Assembly: GCF_040581485.1 (NCBI RefSeq)
Contig: NC_090131.1
Span: 9,238,001-9,302,000 of the forward strand
Length of the DNA: 64,000 nt
Source of the DNA: Linepithema humile
Lineage: Eukaryota > Arthropoda > Insecta > Hymenoptera > Formicidae
Direction of reading: 5' to 3'
Positions 35,230-47,125 of this stretch are shown here, in pieces. The position numbers and the translations under genes are program-made. Each line of letters begins with the position of its first letter. The first letter of the stretch is position 1. The notes beneath the pieces were generated by a model. The model worked only from the letters and a program-made list of their open reading frames with translations, was not told the origin of the DNA and made no database searches.

Positions 35230-35275
35230 GGGCGGTATTCATAGTCTGTTCTTATATTCAAAATCGTCTTAAGCA
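35230..35275. mobile_element. Left-arm fragment of the GGGCGGTATTCATAG MITE family
   Basis: GGGCGGTATTCATAGTCTGT then TCTTATATTC to CTTAAGCACG; complete copies are at 51493-51651 and 55665-55823. Cut off at the join with the 35275-35324 fragment. Confidence 0.75.
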
Positions 35276-35324
35276 CGCAAGATCTATAGAGAGAAGGTTA
35301 CCTCATGCGCAAAGAGGGACGAGG
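35275..35324. mobile_element. End fragment of the CAAGATCTATAG Mutator-like MITE
   Basis: CAAGATCTATAGAGAGAAGG, TTACCTCATGCGCAAAGAGG and GACGAG match the left 50 bp of 22372-22644. The remainder is absent. Confidence 0.75.
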
Positions 35325-35330
35325 TACAAG

Positions 35331-36050
35331 CATTGAGTAAAAAGAAACAGGAGGGAGCGTTTGGTCTTAAAAGTGCGGACGGAAGTGACTATATAAAGTG
35401 GTCGCTCAAGATGGCTGCTCAAGGGCGCCAATATTGAATGACTTGTTATGTTTAATTAGGAAATAATGTACAATTAAAAGAAAATAACTATAATATGCAA
35501 CAATAATACCAAATTTTAATGGCGTTTTTCATTGAGATTGCACTCGTGCAGTATTTCCATAAGAGCAATGTTAAAATCTAAAATCTAAATTTATATTAAA
35601 TCCTTCGTCCTTACAAAAATTTATCCATGCATTTCTTTGATCCGGATTTTTCGGAAACCTGTTTGTGAGTGAAAATTATTTAGTAATTATTGTGAATCTA
35701 CAATTTCACAATACTATACATATGATTATAATCTCCAAAATAAAAATCTCATTATTGTTGATAATACTAACCGATGAAACGTTATTCCATGATTTCGAGC
35801 TGCTGCTGTTATGCCACAAGCTCTACAGTATACCATTTTGATCGTTTATTTCCATACACTGTTGCATAAAAGACTATACACTGCATATTAATGCGTACGG
35901 CGTACGGTATGCCGCTTGCCGCTATGCTCGAGCATTCCCTCTCACTTTCAAAAAGTGGTCGCTCAAGATGGCTGCCATGACGTACATCCGTCCGCGGATT
36001 TACCTAGTCCTGGCTAGTATATGCTCCCTCCTGTTTCTTTTTACTCAATG
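35331..36050. mobile_element. 720-bp element with 28-bp inverted ends CATTGAGTAAAAAG
   Basis: CATTGAGTAAAAAGAAACAG plus GAGGGAGC at the left, with the inverse GCTCCCTCCTGTTTC...CAATG at the right. An inverted sister copy is at 51748-52600 (with a nested MITE). Internally both carry GTGGTCGCTCAAGATGGCTG, present twice in inverted positions. No duplication is clear at either copy and no long open frame is kept, so the superfamily is unknown. Confidence 0.8.
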
Positions 36051-36158
36051 GTTTTAGTCTAGTAAAAGAGTATACCATATGGTACCCGTTTATTTTAAAA
36101 AATTATTATTTTCTGAAAAATTAATAAAAAAATAAAGTATATTTACATATATTTATAT

Positions 36159-36189
<31 letters not shown>

Positions 36190-36650
36190 CAGGGTGTCTG
36201 GCAATAATTGCCCCACCGGTCATATACAGGTAGAGGAGGTCAAATCGAGTAGAAAAGTCCTTTACCATTTTTTGATTTTTGTAATATGTACTAAGTAATT
36301 AACGAAAAAAGATTGGTGAATCCGTGCAAGTAAAGCGCGCGCAGCGAGAAGGACATCCCACTGCTATGCGATCACTAGGCGCGCGATGAAGCGTTGGGAG
36401 GAGCGCTCTACAAATGACAATGGCAACATACGAGCGGCGCGTAACGCTAGATCCTTGTGTCCTAGTGATCGCGTAGCAGTGGGACGTCCTTCTCACCGCG
36501 CGCGCTTTACTCGCGCGGATTCGCCGATCTTTTTTCGTTAATTACTCAGTACTTATTATGAAAATTAAAAAATGGTAAAGGACTTTTCTACTCGATTTGA
36601 CCTCCTCTACCTGTATATGACCGGTGGGGCGATTATTGCCAGACACCCTG
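36190..36650. mobile_element. 461-bp palindromic MITE, CAGGGTGTCTGGCAATAATT ends
   Basis: CAGGGTGTCTGGCAATAATT and AATTGCC... mirrored by GATTATTGCCAGACACCCTG, flanked by TA. The arms match through AGGTAGAGGAGGTCAAATCG to the GC-rich CGATCACTAG region; the short centre is near 36390-36440. It is more GC-rich in the middle than other members. Confidence 0.85.
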
Positions 36651-36912
36651 TATACATATACATACCCTGGTGCTGGCCGACTCGAATTTGCATCACTGCG
36701 CTCCATGAAATCGTACCTTTACAAAAGATCCGTCAGACGTCTGTACATCGTCTTCGGGTAATGTCTCAAAGACGTAATGAAAAAGACGACTACAAAACGT
36801 CGTTAAGACATGCGTGTTGTGTGGGAAGGATATTCTACAGACATATATAAATGATTTCTTCGAGAATATTCTCATAAAAATATATTTGATGCAACTTAGA
36901 ATATTCATATAA

Positions 36913-37055
36913 CCCATACAGCACAAAACATCCTCAGGATATCCTCCAGGATATCCAGGACATCAGAATATTTCGGTGTCCCAAGGATGTTCTGAGGACA
37001 TCGAGATCTCCCCAAGATGTCCTAAGGATATGTAGGATATTTTGTGCTGTATGGG
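36913..37055. mobile_element. 143-bp MITE, CCCATACAGCACAAAA ends
   Basis: CCCATACAGCACAAAA at the left and TTTTGTGCTGTATGGG at the right. The interior consists of degenerate repeats of AGGATATCC / AGGACATC words in both directions. The target duplication is uncertain (AA or TAA). Confidence 0.8.
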
Positions 37056-37931
37056 AATATTGTGTTATCTGGATCGTCCAAAAACTTTTGATTGACAATA
37101 TACATATGCCATTTCAAAAATTGAAATTAACTTTGATCTAGCGTTAATGGAAAAACTGAAGGTTAAATTGGTCATTTTATGTCTCCCCGGGGGCGTTGCA
37201 ATATAGTACGCAATATACGCTCCAACATAAGGCGCAAAATTGTAAGACACCACAAATTTTTTAAGTGTGTAAAAACATGTAGAAATTGACCACTTGGTCT
37301 GCAATGACCCGGCGTAACGATGAAAACAGGAATATTAGAAATCTTTTTTCATTTTTTTGCTTCGAACTTAGGGCGCGCGAGCCACTTCCTGCGTACAGGC
37401 GCTTAAGCGGTCGCAATGCCCCCGTGTGCCCCTGACACCTACATAGCTTTCATCTGAAAGTTTTCCAATAATGTCTCTTTCGACATATTTAGGTGCATTA
37501 TTTAATATGGGACATTGTATCTATATCAAATAAATAATGTAACTTTTTATATAATTCTTAATAAGATCGACAAAAAATATTTTGCGTAGAAGACATTTTC
37601 TTTATTTTACTTAAATATAATCACATTATATCATTTTGTACATATGTAAAAATATTTGCTAATAGAGCAGGCCATTACTAATACAGCCTGTGATTGTAGA
37701 GATTATTACAGAATTGTACTCATCTTCTACACAATGTAGATCGATTTTTTGTTCTCTTTTTATTCCTCAATTTTGCGCATGAGAAATATTAAATTCTTTA
37801 AATACTTAATAATAAAATCAGTCAAGTTTAGATAATAAAATTTTACTATGCAATAATAATTGTATACAATACGAGGCAACATTACCACACCATTGTTTTA
37901 AATTACAAAAGACAAATAATATCGATTTTCC
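37056..37931. other. Intergenic DNA downstream of UBE2S
   Basis: One fold-back arm ends at about 37518 (TTAAATATGGGACATTGTA, mate-type at 29979). A TTTATT at 37759-37764 (AATAAA on the minus strand) about 170 bases past the UBE2S stop is a likely poly(A) signal. Confidence 0.5.
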
Positions 37932-39900
37932 TTATAACCTTTTCAGTGTTCTCTTTTTATCTTTTAACATTTTTTTCTTTTCGGCTGTTAGTTTCTTATC
38001 ACTTGCGTGCTTTTTCGGAAGAGGTCCTCCTCCTTCTGAAGAGGCACAACTTTCCAGAACAGTCTTGCTACCTTTACCGCCCCCCTAAAAAAAAACAAAA
38101 ATTTCTTGTTAAAATTGTGTTAATAAAACTAAAGAAACCTTAGTTTATCAAAATAAAATATTACCTGTGCATGTATTTCCGTCATCATTTTTGCTCGTTC
38201 TGAATATTCATCGTGACTTTCTAAAAGTAATTTGCCAGCCTCCTCATTCAAAGCAGATTCAGGATTTGGCACTATTAGTAGACATTTTACAGTCTGAAAA
38301 CAAAATACAATAATAAATATTGATAATGATATATCATATTTATATAACTACTTGCCAATAATATATGTTGTATTCCAAGATCTGGTTTCCAATCCTTTTT
38401 TAAAGTGTTAACACATATCTCGCCATTTTTTGCTACATTAGGATGAAAAATCTTTGTGAGGAAGTAAGCTTTTGGTGGTCCTTGTGGAAAATCCTTTCCA
38501 AGAACTAATTTAACTCTAAAGAAACCACTGGCATATGGAGTACTAGCTATTAAAAGAAATCAGACATTAATCTTACATTATTTTAACATTATTTTAACAA
38601 AATAAAAGTTCATAATGATCTACTATGACTTTATACTATAATTTTCTAGAATATATAAAGATCTTTTTTCAGCAAAAAACATAACTGACATAATATGATA
38701 TAGTGTTGACACAAATGCTTTTTTGTAATAACACAAGTTTACATATTTGAGAAGCAGAATATTTGTATTAAAATGATAATTGTTAGCAATTTGAAAAATT
38801 TTTATACTAATAGTATATAATATTGAAATATCGTTATCTTTCTTTCACCTTCAAAAATTTAACTCTCAAAATAGACTGTTCATGAATTCAGTTTCTCTTA
38901 ATGTAAATCAAACTCATGAGTCTATTTTTTTCACGCTTCAAGTAACATTAATATGTTAAAAATTTTCAAAAAACTCACATAAATTCATTGAAGTGTTAAT
39001 TAAATGTCCAAATCATAAAATTAAATAATAATTTATTTGGAATATTTGATTTTTATTGTTTTTTGAGGTGCAAAAGCTCAGGTTGTTCGCTTAGACATTT
39101 GTGACCCATGAGTCTATTTTGAGTTAATTAAATTAAAATTTGCTTAATCAATAAATTATTAATAGCATGAAACTTACTATAACAATAATAAAACTTACCA
39201 ATGTCAAAATATTTACGTTTTTAATGAAATTATAATTGTAATAGACAGATAATCCATTTTAACATCTACAACTATTCTATATTATCATTTTAAGCAAAAA
39301 TAACAAGTAAAAATTAGAGACTATTGTTAAGAATAAAAAAAATCACGTTAGCGCAAACTAGCAAGTGTATAAAAAATTAAAAGGCATCAAGCATTTTTAT
39401 ATTGCATTTATGTGACGCAATATTTATTTGTGTTTTCTTGTTAGAAAATGCCCCAAGTTAGGGTTAGGTTAGGTTAAGTTAACATGATCGAAATTGCTTC
39501 CCACTGAATATCAATCGTTGGCGAAACCAAGTAAGCCAGGAAAGAAGTGATTAATCCTTACATGGACCTTCGATGACAGCTTGAATGTCAGTGATGTCCG
39601 CTTCGTTTAGAATTACACGGATACCTTCAGGTGGCTGCGTGGCCAGTTCTGTCATCTCCTTGGCCACCCGGCGGATAATTTGCGGTGACAAATTTTCCAC
39701 ATTCTGCAAGAACGCGTGATTCACAGTATTGATCTCGCCAAAAAACAGATTCTGGAAATACACAGGTAGAAAAGGCGCAAAATATAAACAAAGAGAAAAA
39801 GCGTCTCTAAATCTCCAAATCGCTGTAACGAACTGAACATTTTGCGCGTCGCAATAGCACGACAGAACGGAATACTCACAGAGCTCACAGCGGCAGCCAT
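37932..39900 (-). CDS. UBE2S: Ubiquitin-conjugating enzyme E2 S
   Basis: Exons (transcript order): 39900-39880, 39703-39562, 38546-38356, 38293-38165, 38084-37932; 636 nt, 211 aa (human UBE2S is 222). It accepts ubiquitin from E1 and, with the anaphase-promoting complex, extends K11-linked chains in mitosis. Seen: NVENLSPQIIRRVAKEM near the start, the UBC core with FFRVKLVLGKDFP, KIFHPNVAKNGEICVNTLKK (active Cys in EICVN), PNPESALNEEAGKLLL, then a Gly/Ser linker and a Lys-rich tail ending KKRTLKRL. The last four residues LKRL correspond to the LRRL tail that docks on the APC/C. The intron between exons 3 and 4 has a GC donor (TTG|GCAAGT). The short first exon (MAAAVSS) is chosen because it ends at a strong GTGAGT donor in the right phase; the reading frame is open further upstream, so a longer N-terminus is possible. 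Confidence 0.95.
38547..39561 (-). other. Intron 2 of UBE2S, with interstitial TTAGG run
   Basis: A 1015-bp AT-rich intron. At 39458-39480 the plus strand reads TTAGGGTTAGGTTAGGTTA, three to four insect-type telomere units, too short to be more than an interstitial relic. Confidence 0.7.
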
Positions 39901-40474
39901 AATCGCCTCAGAGAACTCGGAGTGCGATCTCGGCCGGGTCTTGCTAGATACGGCTACACTACGTTTTCTCGAATGTTTCTGCACACAGTGCGAGGAAAAA
40001 TCGCTTAACGTCACAACAATATCGGCACTGCATCAGCCGTAATAACCAACATTTTGAACTGACAGCCAATCGCGTGCCAGGCTTCGACCGTACTCTCGAA
40101 GCCAGAAGTCAATTCCTTTCCTGCTCTCCTTCGCCTCCTCCCGCCACTCGCTTATTTGATCGTCCACCCCGCAACGCTCTCGCACTCCCTCTTTGTTTTC
40201 GCTTGTTTTTTTACCTTGAGAGTGCATGAGTCCTCAGCGTCGCCAATTTCTAGCAAACTTAACTATCTCTTGATGAAATTACACTTTAAGATGACAATAC
40301 ACAAATAAATACGGGACGTATTCTTTCATCGAAGAAGCGAGATTTATTTTCTCGCGATAAATTTGTGACCTGCTGTCCTTGAATTCTGCGTGTCGCAGTG
40401 TAGCGCGTCGCATCTTCTACCCGCCACTACCCGCCGGAACAAATTCAAACGCCGAAGTCACGAATTCTCGCACA
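39901..40474. promoter_or_regulatory. Shared intergenic region between UBE2S and ARL6IP1
   Basis: Only 574 bp separate the two divergent start codons. The stretch is richer in GC and CpG than its surroundings and has no convincing TATA box at either side. An inverted CCAAT word (GATTGG on the minus strand, CCAATC at about 40067) lies near the middle. A bidirectional promoter is the natural inference. The 64-codon frame at 40033-40227 (minus) is not supported as a gene. Confidence 0.6.
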
Positions 40475-43400
40475 ATGACGGATGACGGTATAGTCGAGAA
40501 GGTAAGTACTCGTTGTTAATTAAAACTCGATTGATTGTGAGAACCGCTCGAAGACGGAGACACAAAAACGTGTCTCTTCATCAAATGACACACGCTTCTT
40601 TGGTGTGTAATGGAAAAATCGATGACAGCGAGACTCGATTTCGCAACTGTTAAAGCAATGTTTTATCTTAGGAAAAGCACACGAAACAGCTAAAACGTAA
40701 AATGGAATGTTGGCGGGAGATAATACTACCTCTGAATTCAATCCTACTGTGGGAACGTAGTTGGCATCCCGGCCTGATAATCGGACTCGTGACAGTAATA
40801 TTCTTGTAAGCAAAATCATATATATATATATATATAACTATTTTTAGAGTCTCTCAATTGAGTGTCTCAAAACTGCTGAATTTAATTGCAAATTTTTTTT
40901 TACTATACAGAGTCGATGTTTTCTTCATGAAAATTAAACATTGAAATGCACATACACACACACACACAAACACACACACGCGCGCATGCACGCACGCACA
41001 CACAAAATTCTGTACTTAAATTGTCATAATTTTTGTACCACATTTTTTAATAACAAGCTCAACTCTTACTTTAAAGAAAAATTTCAAGACATAGATAATT
41101 TACGAGTTAATGATTAAAAAAGAAGGGTGTTTTGCAAACTAACTAAATTTAGAGCTAAATGAATACTAATGATTCAGTTAATTATAGATAGAGTTTGATA
41201 AAATTTTATATAATTTGGTTTTAAACATGTGTAGCAAACAATTTGTACATTACAATAAATGATTTTTCCCAACATTTTGCAAAACAAAAATTGACTTTAC
41301 ATTATTTGAAAAATCTATGATTAAAAATTGATGCAAGATCAAAAAATGCAATATTCTAAATGCGCTTAAACACACACAAATCAAGTGAAAATATGAAAAA
41401 AACAAATAAATTATTTTTTATTTAAAATTTTAAATAAACTTTAATTAATGTAATATTAATCTGATACTTACAATTAATTACAAATATACTGAAAAAGAGA
41501 AAAGCTATAACAAATGATTGCCTTTGGTACTTATGTAAAAAAATATTACCTCTGTATTAACCAAAGATAATGTTTCTCCTGTTACAGTACTATATGGATT
41601 TTAGAACCAGCTCTACTGACCATAATATCTGTATTTTTATTGATATTCGCTCTTGTCGATTATCTCGTGCCGATTTTGACTTCAGTCTTGTGCAATGCGC
41701 AGAGTTGGACAGGGCAAAAAGAGAAAAAGCTAATTGAAATTTGTCAGAATCTCTCAGCTGTTATACTGCAAATGCAAAACGTATGGGCATCCATCTCGAA
41801 AATTCGGCACGATCGTCCTAATATCGTAAGTTTAATTAAGGGACTGAAGTTGACATGATTTTGCTTTGTGCTGTTTCGTTTAAATTCCATTGCCAATGTT
41901 CTTGACTTTTGGACTGAATACTACTAACAGCATTAGATTTCATTAATTGAAATAAACTCTATTATTCACTTTAAACAATCTATAACTTGTAAAAAGATCC
42001 AAGATAAAATTTTATTTATTATTTTATTATTTTACACATAATAGAAAATATTTGAAGAAATAGAAAATAATATATAAAATACATATGTGAGCATCTCAGA
42101 GCACCTATACTATGTTAAGTTACATTTTTTCGAAAATTAAGTTATTATCATAAAACTCTATACTCCAATTTATATCCAATGACAAATGTTTTCAATGAAA
42201 ATAGAGATATTGACTGTATAAAGTTAAGTCACGATGTAATGACACATTTATTAAGTAAACAGTATTAAATCGCATCAAAATCATATTCCGTAACTTCATC
42301 TTCTGAAATATAGTTTGATATTATATCTGTCATACAGGCATAACTGGGGGTGGGGATGGGGAAGGGGGTGCCCCCCCAGAAATTTCGGAAATAATTAATT
42401 TAGATAAAAATAATTTTGTTACTCAGCACAGAGCTCTGTTTAATGTATTAATTTAGTTTAGAATTATTAATCCATCATTAAATGGCTGACAATAAAAGAC
42501 CTCACAATAGGAATTTAAAATCCTTAAGTAGAAGAGGCCATGACCTTTCCCAGAAAAATTTCTTAGTTACGCCAATGATCTGCAAATATAAAAAAATCTG
42601 CAAAACATAGGTATTTGCACTGAGAACGTATCAAAAGCGAAAAATGTCATTAAATCCTCCTCTTGAAAAGTTATGTTTATATGACTTAACATGGTATGAG
42701 GTGTTCATATGTATTTTGCATGTATATATTCTAATTCCAAATATTTTCTATTACACAATACATGTATAAAATTATAAGTAAAACTTTGTCTTTTAGATTC
42801 TATAGCGGATTATAGATTATCTGCATAAGCTTAAAAAAGGTAAAACAGGTTGGAATAAATCTATTCGAAATGCAATTAATTGAATTAGAGAATTTAAAAT
42901 TTATTTTTAAAATGTAATACAATGTAATATGAAGTACGGAATAGAAATTGAAATCAATATATTAAATCAAAATATTATTTTGCTGATTGTCAGTTTGAAT
43001 TCTATTACGAAATTGATCCCTGTTCTTTATCTGTAATAATAGAAATGTAATAATTGATGTAAGAGCCTTTTTGGCATACACATTATATCGGAAAGTAAAC
43101 GTCGAAATTAGACTGGTATTAATCTTCAGTTTACATGTTTAATCTGTAGAATATAGTAAATCATGTTATGAGCTATGAGCAAATAATTGTTAAAAAAGAA
43201 ACAACCAACAATAAGAAATATAGAACAAGTGTTTCTTCGATTAATTATATTTTTTGAAATTTTTTCCCTTGTAAAAAAAACTTGTACGTTTTTTAAAATT
43301 AATTTTTCACAATGAATTATCTCCTCGCTGCTTGCAGCCTGCTTTATTAAACGCTCTGTATGCATATTATATCTAGATTTAGAAAATAAGAAGTAATTTT

Positions 43401-43689
43401 TCTTATTTGTATTGCAGTACTATAGTGTAACAATCCTCTGTCTCATTATCTTTGCATGGATCGGCAGCACAGTCAACAATTTGTTCTTGCTTTACATCAC
43501 AGGTAATGAATTCATAAATAATCATTTTATACAGAATAGATATTTGTATTTCCATATCTGATATATTCATTATTTGAAATCTTTCTAGTAAATGCAATTC
43601 TTATCACGCCAGGCCTCAGACACAAAGGACGGGCACGATGGGCCGTAAGATGCGCATACAACCAATTAATTCGTCGCCATTTATCATAA
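40475..43689 (+). CDS. ARL6IP1: ADP-ribosylation factor-like 6-interacting protein 1
   Basis: Exons 40475-40501, 40672-40805, 41588-41825, 43418-43502, 43589-43689; 585 nt, 194 aa, all GT-AG with matching phase (human ~203 aa). A reticulon-like ER-shaping membrane protein. Seen: a charged N-terminus (LKRKMECWREIILPLNSILL), WERSWHPGLIIGLVTVIFF, a second hydrophobic pair TIISVFLLIFALVDYLVP, a cytosolic helical part (CQNLSAVILQMQNVW), then ILCLIIFAWIGSTVNNLFLL and a short basic C-terminus with NAILITPGLRHKGRA. The hairpin-like hydrophobic pairs are the feature by which the family bends ER tubules. The start is the ATG just before GVEK-type acidic residues (MTDDGIVEK). AATAAA at 43848-43853 is a fitting poly(A) signal. 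Divergent from UBE2S. Confidence 0.95.
41826..43417 (+). other. ARL6IP1 intron 3, AT-rich with a G/C-run repeat
   Basis: At about 42336-42570 a stretch begins GGCATAACTGGGGGTGGGG and ends with CAGAAAAATTTCTTAGTTACGCC; the ends are loosely inverted (GGC(A/G)TAACT), suggesting a short degraded MITE. The rest is AT-rich with no feature. Confidence 0.4.
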
Positions 43690-45235
43690 TTGTCATTTTA
43701 CATGTATCCTGTGTCCACTAAAATTCTTGATTCTACATAAATCCCCATTCATAATATCCTACAAAACTATACTAACGAGTTTATATGTGTATCTCACATG
43801 CAAATTTCATTCTAAGAAGAATTACCAAAGTCTCCAGCTTCTAACAAAATAAAGTCAGTACAATTTAGTATGTTAGGAGAAAATAGTTGCATTTTATCTT
43901 GTGTGATATTTAATCTTGAACTGTATTCACTAACATAATTTATATCTCGTATATAATGGTAATCATATGTCTATATCATATTGTTTCATTACTTATGAGA
44001 ATTAATAAAACTGTTTTAATTCTCACTAACTTTACCTTAAATCGTTTTATTTAGAAGTGAGTACATATACTGTTATCATTTCTTGCAACTTAAAATACAT
44101 TGTGAATATTAAAATATTTCGTATCAGCTATTTAATTTGATAATTTGTTCGTCAACATGATTTTGTTTTGCATTCAATTATAATCTTAAGTCTATATCGT
44201 ATTGTTTCGTTAATTATATTTTGTTGAGAATTAATAAAAGCAATATTTTTATTTTTATCTTTCTCTAATTTTATTTTAAATTGTTTCACTTAACGTACAT
44301 ACATTAGTTGTCCCTGTTTCTTGCAGCTTAAGATATATATGGTTGGTATTAAAACATTATTTTGTACAAGCTAAAATCTTTATATTATACAAGCAAAAAA
44401 ATATATTGTGTGACATCGGATTTAAAAATGGCGCTGATTGAAAATGGTAAAGTGCCACTGGCTTATAAGCATCTTTTCAGTGACGTACATACATCGAAAA
44501 CGCTTGAAAACGTGGAAAATAATCAGTTAGACTTGTAACTTATAATCGTATTTTGTTTTGTATATTTCGAGACAAGTTTTTTTTATGAGAACGAGACAAT
44601 TAATAATTCTACGAAATAACGCGATTAAAGATAAAAAAATTTTCACAAATAAGCAGTAAACCATATCCATTAGTTAGTATAATAATTTTACCACAATACT
44701 ACCACAGAATTTCAATTTAAAGTCCAAAGTTCACGAAGTGTACATAAATTGAATAAAAATAAGCTGCGATAAATAAGAAGCTATCTTTTATTTATTAAGA
44801 AATATGTCGACTTCAAAGTTTGACAAAAAATTTGTGAAGAATTATGATAAATAAACAAAACATAAGTATATGAATTTAACTTTTAAATCGTACAAAATAT
44901 TGACAGCAAATACGACAGAAACTCTTTCATAACCTCTTAACAGCTACATCACTATTTGATTTTTTTGCGTAATTTCTTGATATAATCAAAATGACGTCGG
45001 CTGGCTCATTAAAATAACAAGTGTATTGTCATAATATATATGATACTATTATGCTGTTATAACAAATGCGAAAAACGCAAAAAAAATGACAAGTGGTCTA
45101 CTTCGAGCTTATTGTATACAATTCGTTTCGATCACTGTCTGTGTATCTGTTTAAATTATCTATTACTTTTATTCATTTTTTTTTACCACTTGCACAACTA
45201 TAACTTCAAATAACGTAAAACTTACAAAGTAAATC
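43690..45235. other. ARL6IP1 3' UTR and intergenic DNA
   Basis: AT-rich. Two similar phrases near 43975-44020 and 44205-44250 (CATATTGTTTCATTA / CGTATTGTTTCGTTA, then GAATTAATAAAA) indicate a local ~230-bp tandem duplication. No exon or RNA gene is seen. Confidence 0.5.
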
Positions 45236-46561
45236 ATGGATATCATTGTAAAGTTGAACGAGCAAACCGCAGGAAGGGACAAATTAATAAGGTATATTGT
45301 TTATTTGAGTGTACATTATATTCTTTAACAATCTTAATATTATGCATGTTACATTTTCAAATTATTTTTAAATATTGAATGACTTTTGTTATATATAAAG
45401 TATATTATCTACTATACTTCCATATTGCGTTATATAAAGTATATTATATTATATACGTTATAATTTTAATTTTTAGGAACAAAATCTCTGACCAATATAA
45501 AATTGTTTTTCTTAATGAAAATATCAAGGAAAAGTATCATTTATTGTAGTTTTCTATATCTCAGAATTCTTGCAATAACAATAAATTTGAAATTTAAATT
45601 TTATTAAAATGCATTTAAGATTAACTAAATAATATAGATGTACTATTATTTTATTTATGTTTCTGAAATTTACTTTAAAAAGACATTTTTCAAAACTCAA
45701 AAAAATTTAAAACTAAGAAACTCTATTACATATTACAACTTTCCTAAGGAAATATTATTTAAAGAAAATGTATTTTTGGCATTAAAGCCAAAAAAAGCTA
45801 TGAATTGCGGGACATCATATTTTTACCAATATTATCAAAAATAATACTCTCTAATTATTATATCTTACAGATTGCTGCAATATGGAAGTCGTGCTTACTG
45901 GTACTATGCACAAAATACACATAGGACAAGATACTCTGCAGAAATTTTGAGGAGTTTGGAATTTACTTTCAGTTCTTTTCGAAAATGTATTAATTTTTTA
46001 GCTTGTAAAGATATTTGTTTATGGTTGATCAATCAATATAATGTATCTTACTCTCTTGTTTTTTTTTCAGTACTCCGCATTGGAAGATGCTTGGACAGCT
46101 TGTATTCCGCTCTAAAAATGATAAAGTACCCTGATCCAATAGTGAGGATAATTTTGATAACGGCGAAGACAACAAACGCTTTGTATTTACTGGCGGATCA
46201 TTTTATTTGGATGGGCAGAGTGGGAATTTTGAGAGTCAATCTAGAAAAGTGGAGTAAAGTCGCAAATAAATACTGGTTAATAACCATTATTATGAGTTTA
46301 ATGAGAGATATTTATGAAATTATCAAGATTTTAGAACGTGAGAAAAATGTCTTCAAACGGCATCAAATATTATTCTGTTTGAGAAATCATAAGGAGGTAG
46401 TGATGGACACTGTTAAAAACGGATGTGATTTATTTATCCCATTAACTGCGCTAGGTATTGCAAAATGTACTCCAGGTACAATAGGTTTGCTTGGGATGAT
46501 TTCTTCATTGATTGGTCTATATACAATTATCAATCCACTTTATAAATTATCCCCATCTTAG
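45236..46561 (+). CDS. PEX11B: Peroxisomal membrane protein PEX11 (11B-like)
   Basis: Exons 45236-45291, 45871-45986, 46071-46561; 663 nt, 220 aa. PEX11 elongates and divides peroxisomes. Seen: the amphipathic N-terminal region (MDIIVKLNEQTAGRDKLIR, LLQYGSRAYWYYAQ), FRKLLRIGRCLDSLYSAL, LLADHFIWMGRVG, the EKWSKVANKYWL and LMRDIYEI blocks, and the conserved C-terminal VKNGCDLFIPLTALGI followed by a hydrophobic segment with GTIGLLGMISSLIG. These match PEX11B order. Intron 2 (45987-46070) is 84 nt with GT-AG ends; it has no in-frame stop and its length is a multiple of three, so retention would keep the frame and add 28 residues inside the FRK-LLRIG join. I choose the spliced form because it restores the family motif. 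Confidence 0.94.
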
Positions 46562-47125
46562 AATAGGATAATTATATATAATATATAAAATATGTCCATT
46601 AGATATGTATATGCAATATGTATATAATATATTTTGGTTAAAGGTGCTTGGAAATGTACATAAAAACATATGCAACTTTTTTTATACAAAAATATATAAT
46701 TCTATAAATATTATATGTCTATTAAATCATTATTAAAAGAAAATTAATGAAACAAACACTATAGGTTTCTTTCTATTTTTCTAAAAAATTTATTTTATAG
46801 CTACTTAAGAGCCACCATCAGATTCCTCCAAGATTTTCCATTAGGAAGTTCCTTGGTCTCATTTACATATCTCTTACTATTGTAACTTCTGAAAATAACG
46901 ACTAAGGCACATATTCGAAAAGTATAAATTTATGCAGACTTGAGGGCAAGATTGCAATATCCAATCTTCTTTGTCTCTATTTTTTTCCTCGTTTATTAAA
47001 TTGACAAAGAAACGTTTTATTTGGCAGTAAAAACCTGTACAGACCTGATTAATAGATATATCATCTTATAAAAAACATTGTGTTTTTTAAACAGTATTAT
47101 ATAAAAATATTAACAATATCATATT
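46562..47125. other. Convergent 3' region between PEX11 and HRG1-like gene
   Basis: 564 bp between the two stop codons. TTTATT at 47016-47021 serves as a possible AATAAA for the minus-strand gene. No other gene. Confidence 0.6.

Noticed and set aside
40033..40227. 64-codon minus-strand frame between UBE2S and ARL6IP1
   Set aside because: Low-complexity charged sequence with no homology recognised; it lies in the likely promoter/5' UTR.
45872..46561. Single 229-codon PEX11 frame without intron
   Set aside because: GT-AG borders at 45987/46070 and the rejoined FRK-LLRIG motif support splicing; the unspliced form is kept only as a possible isoform.
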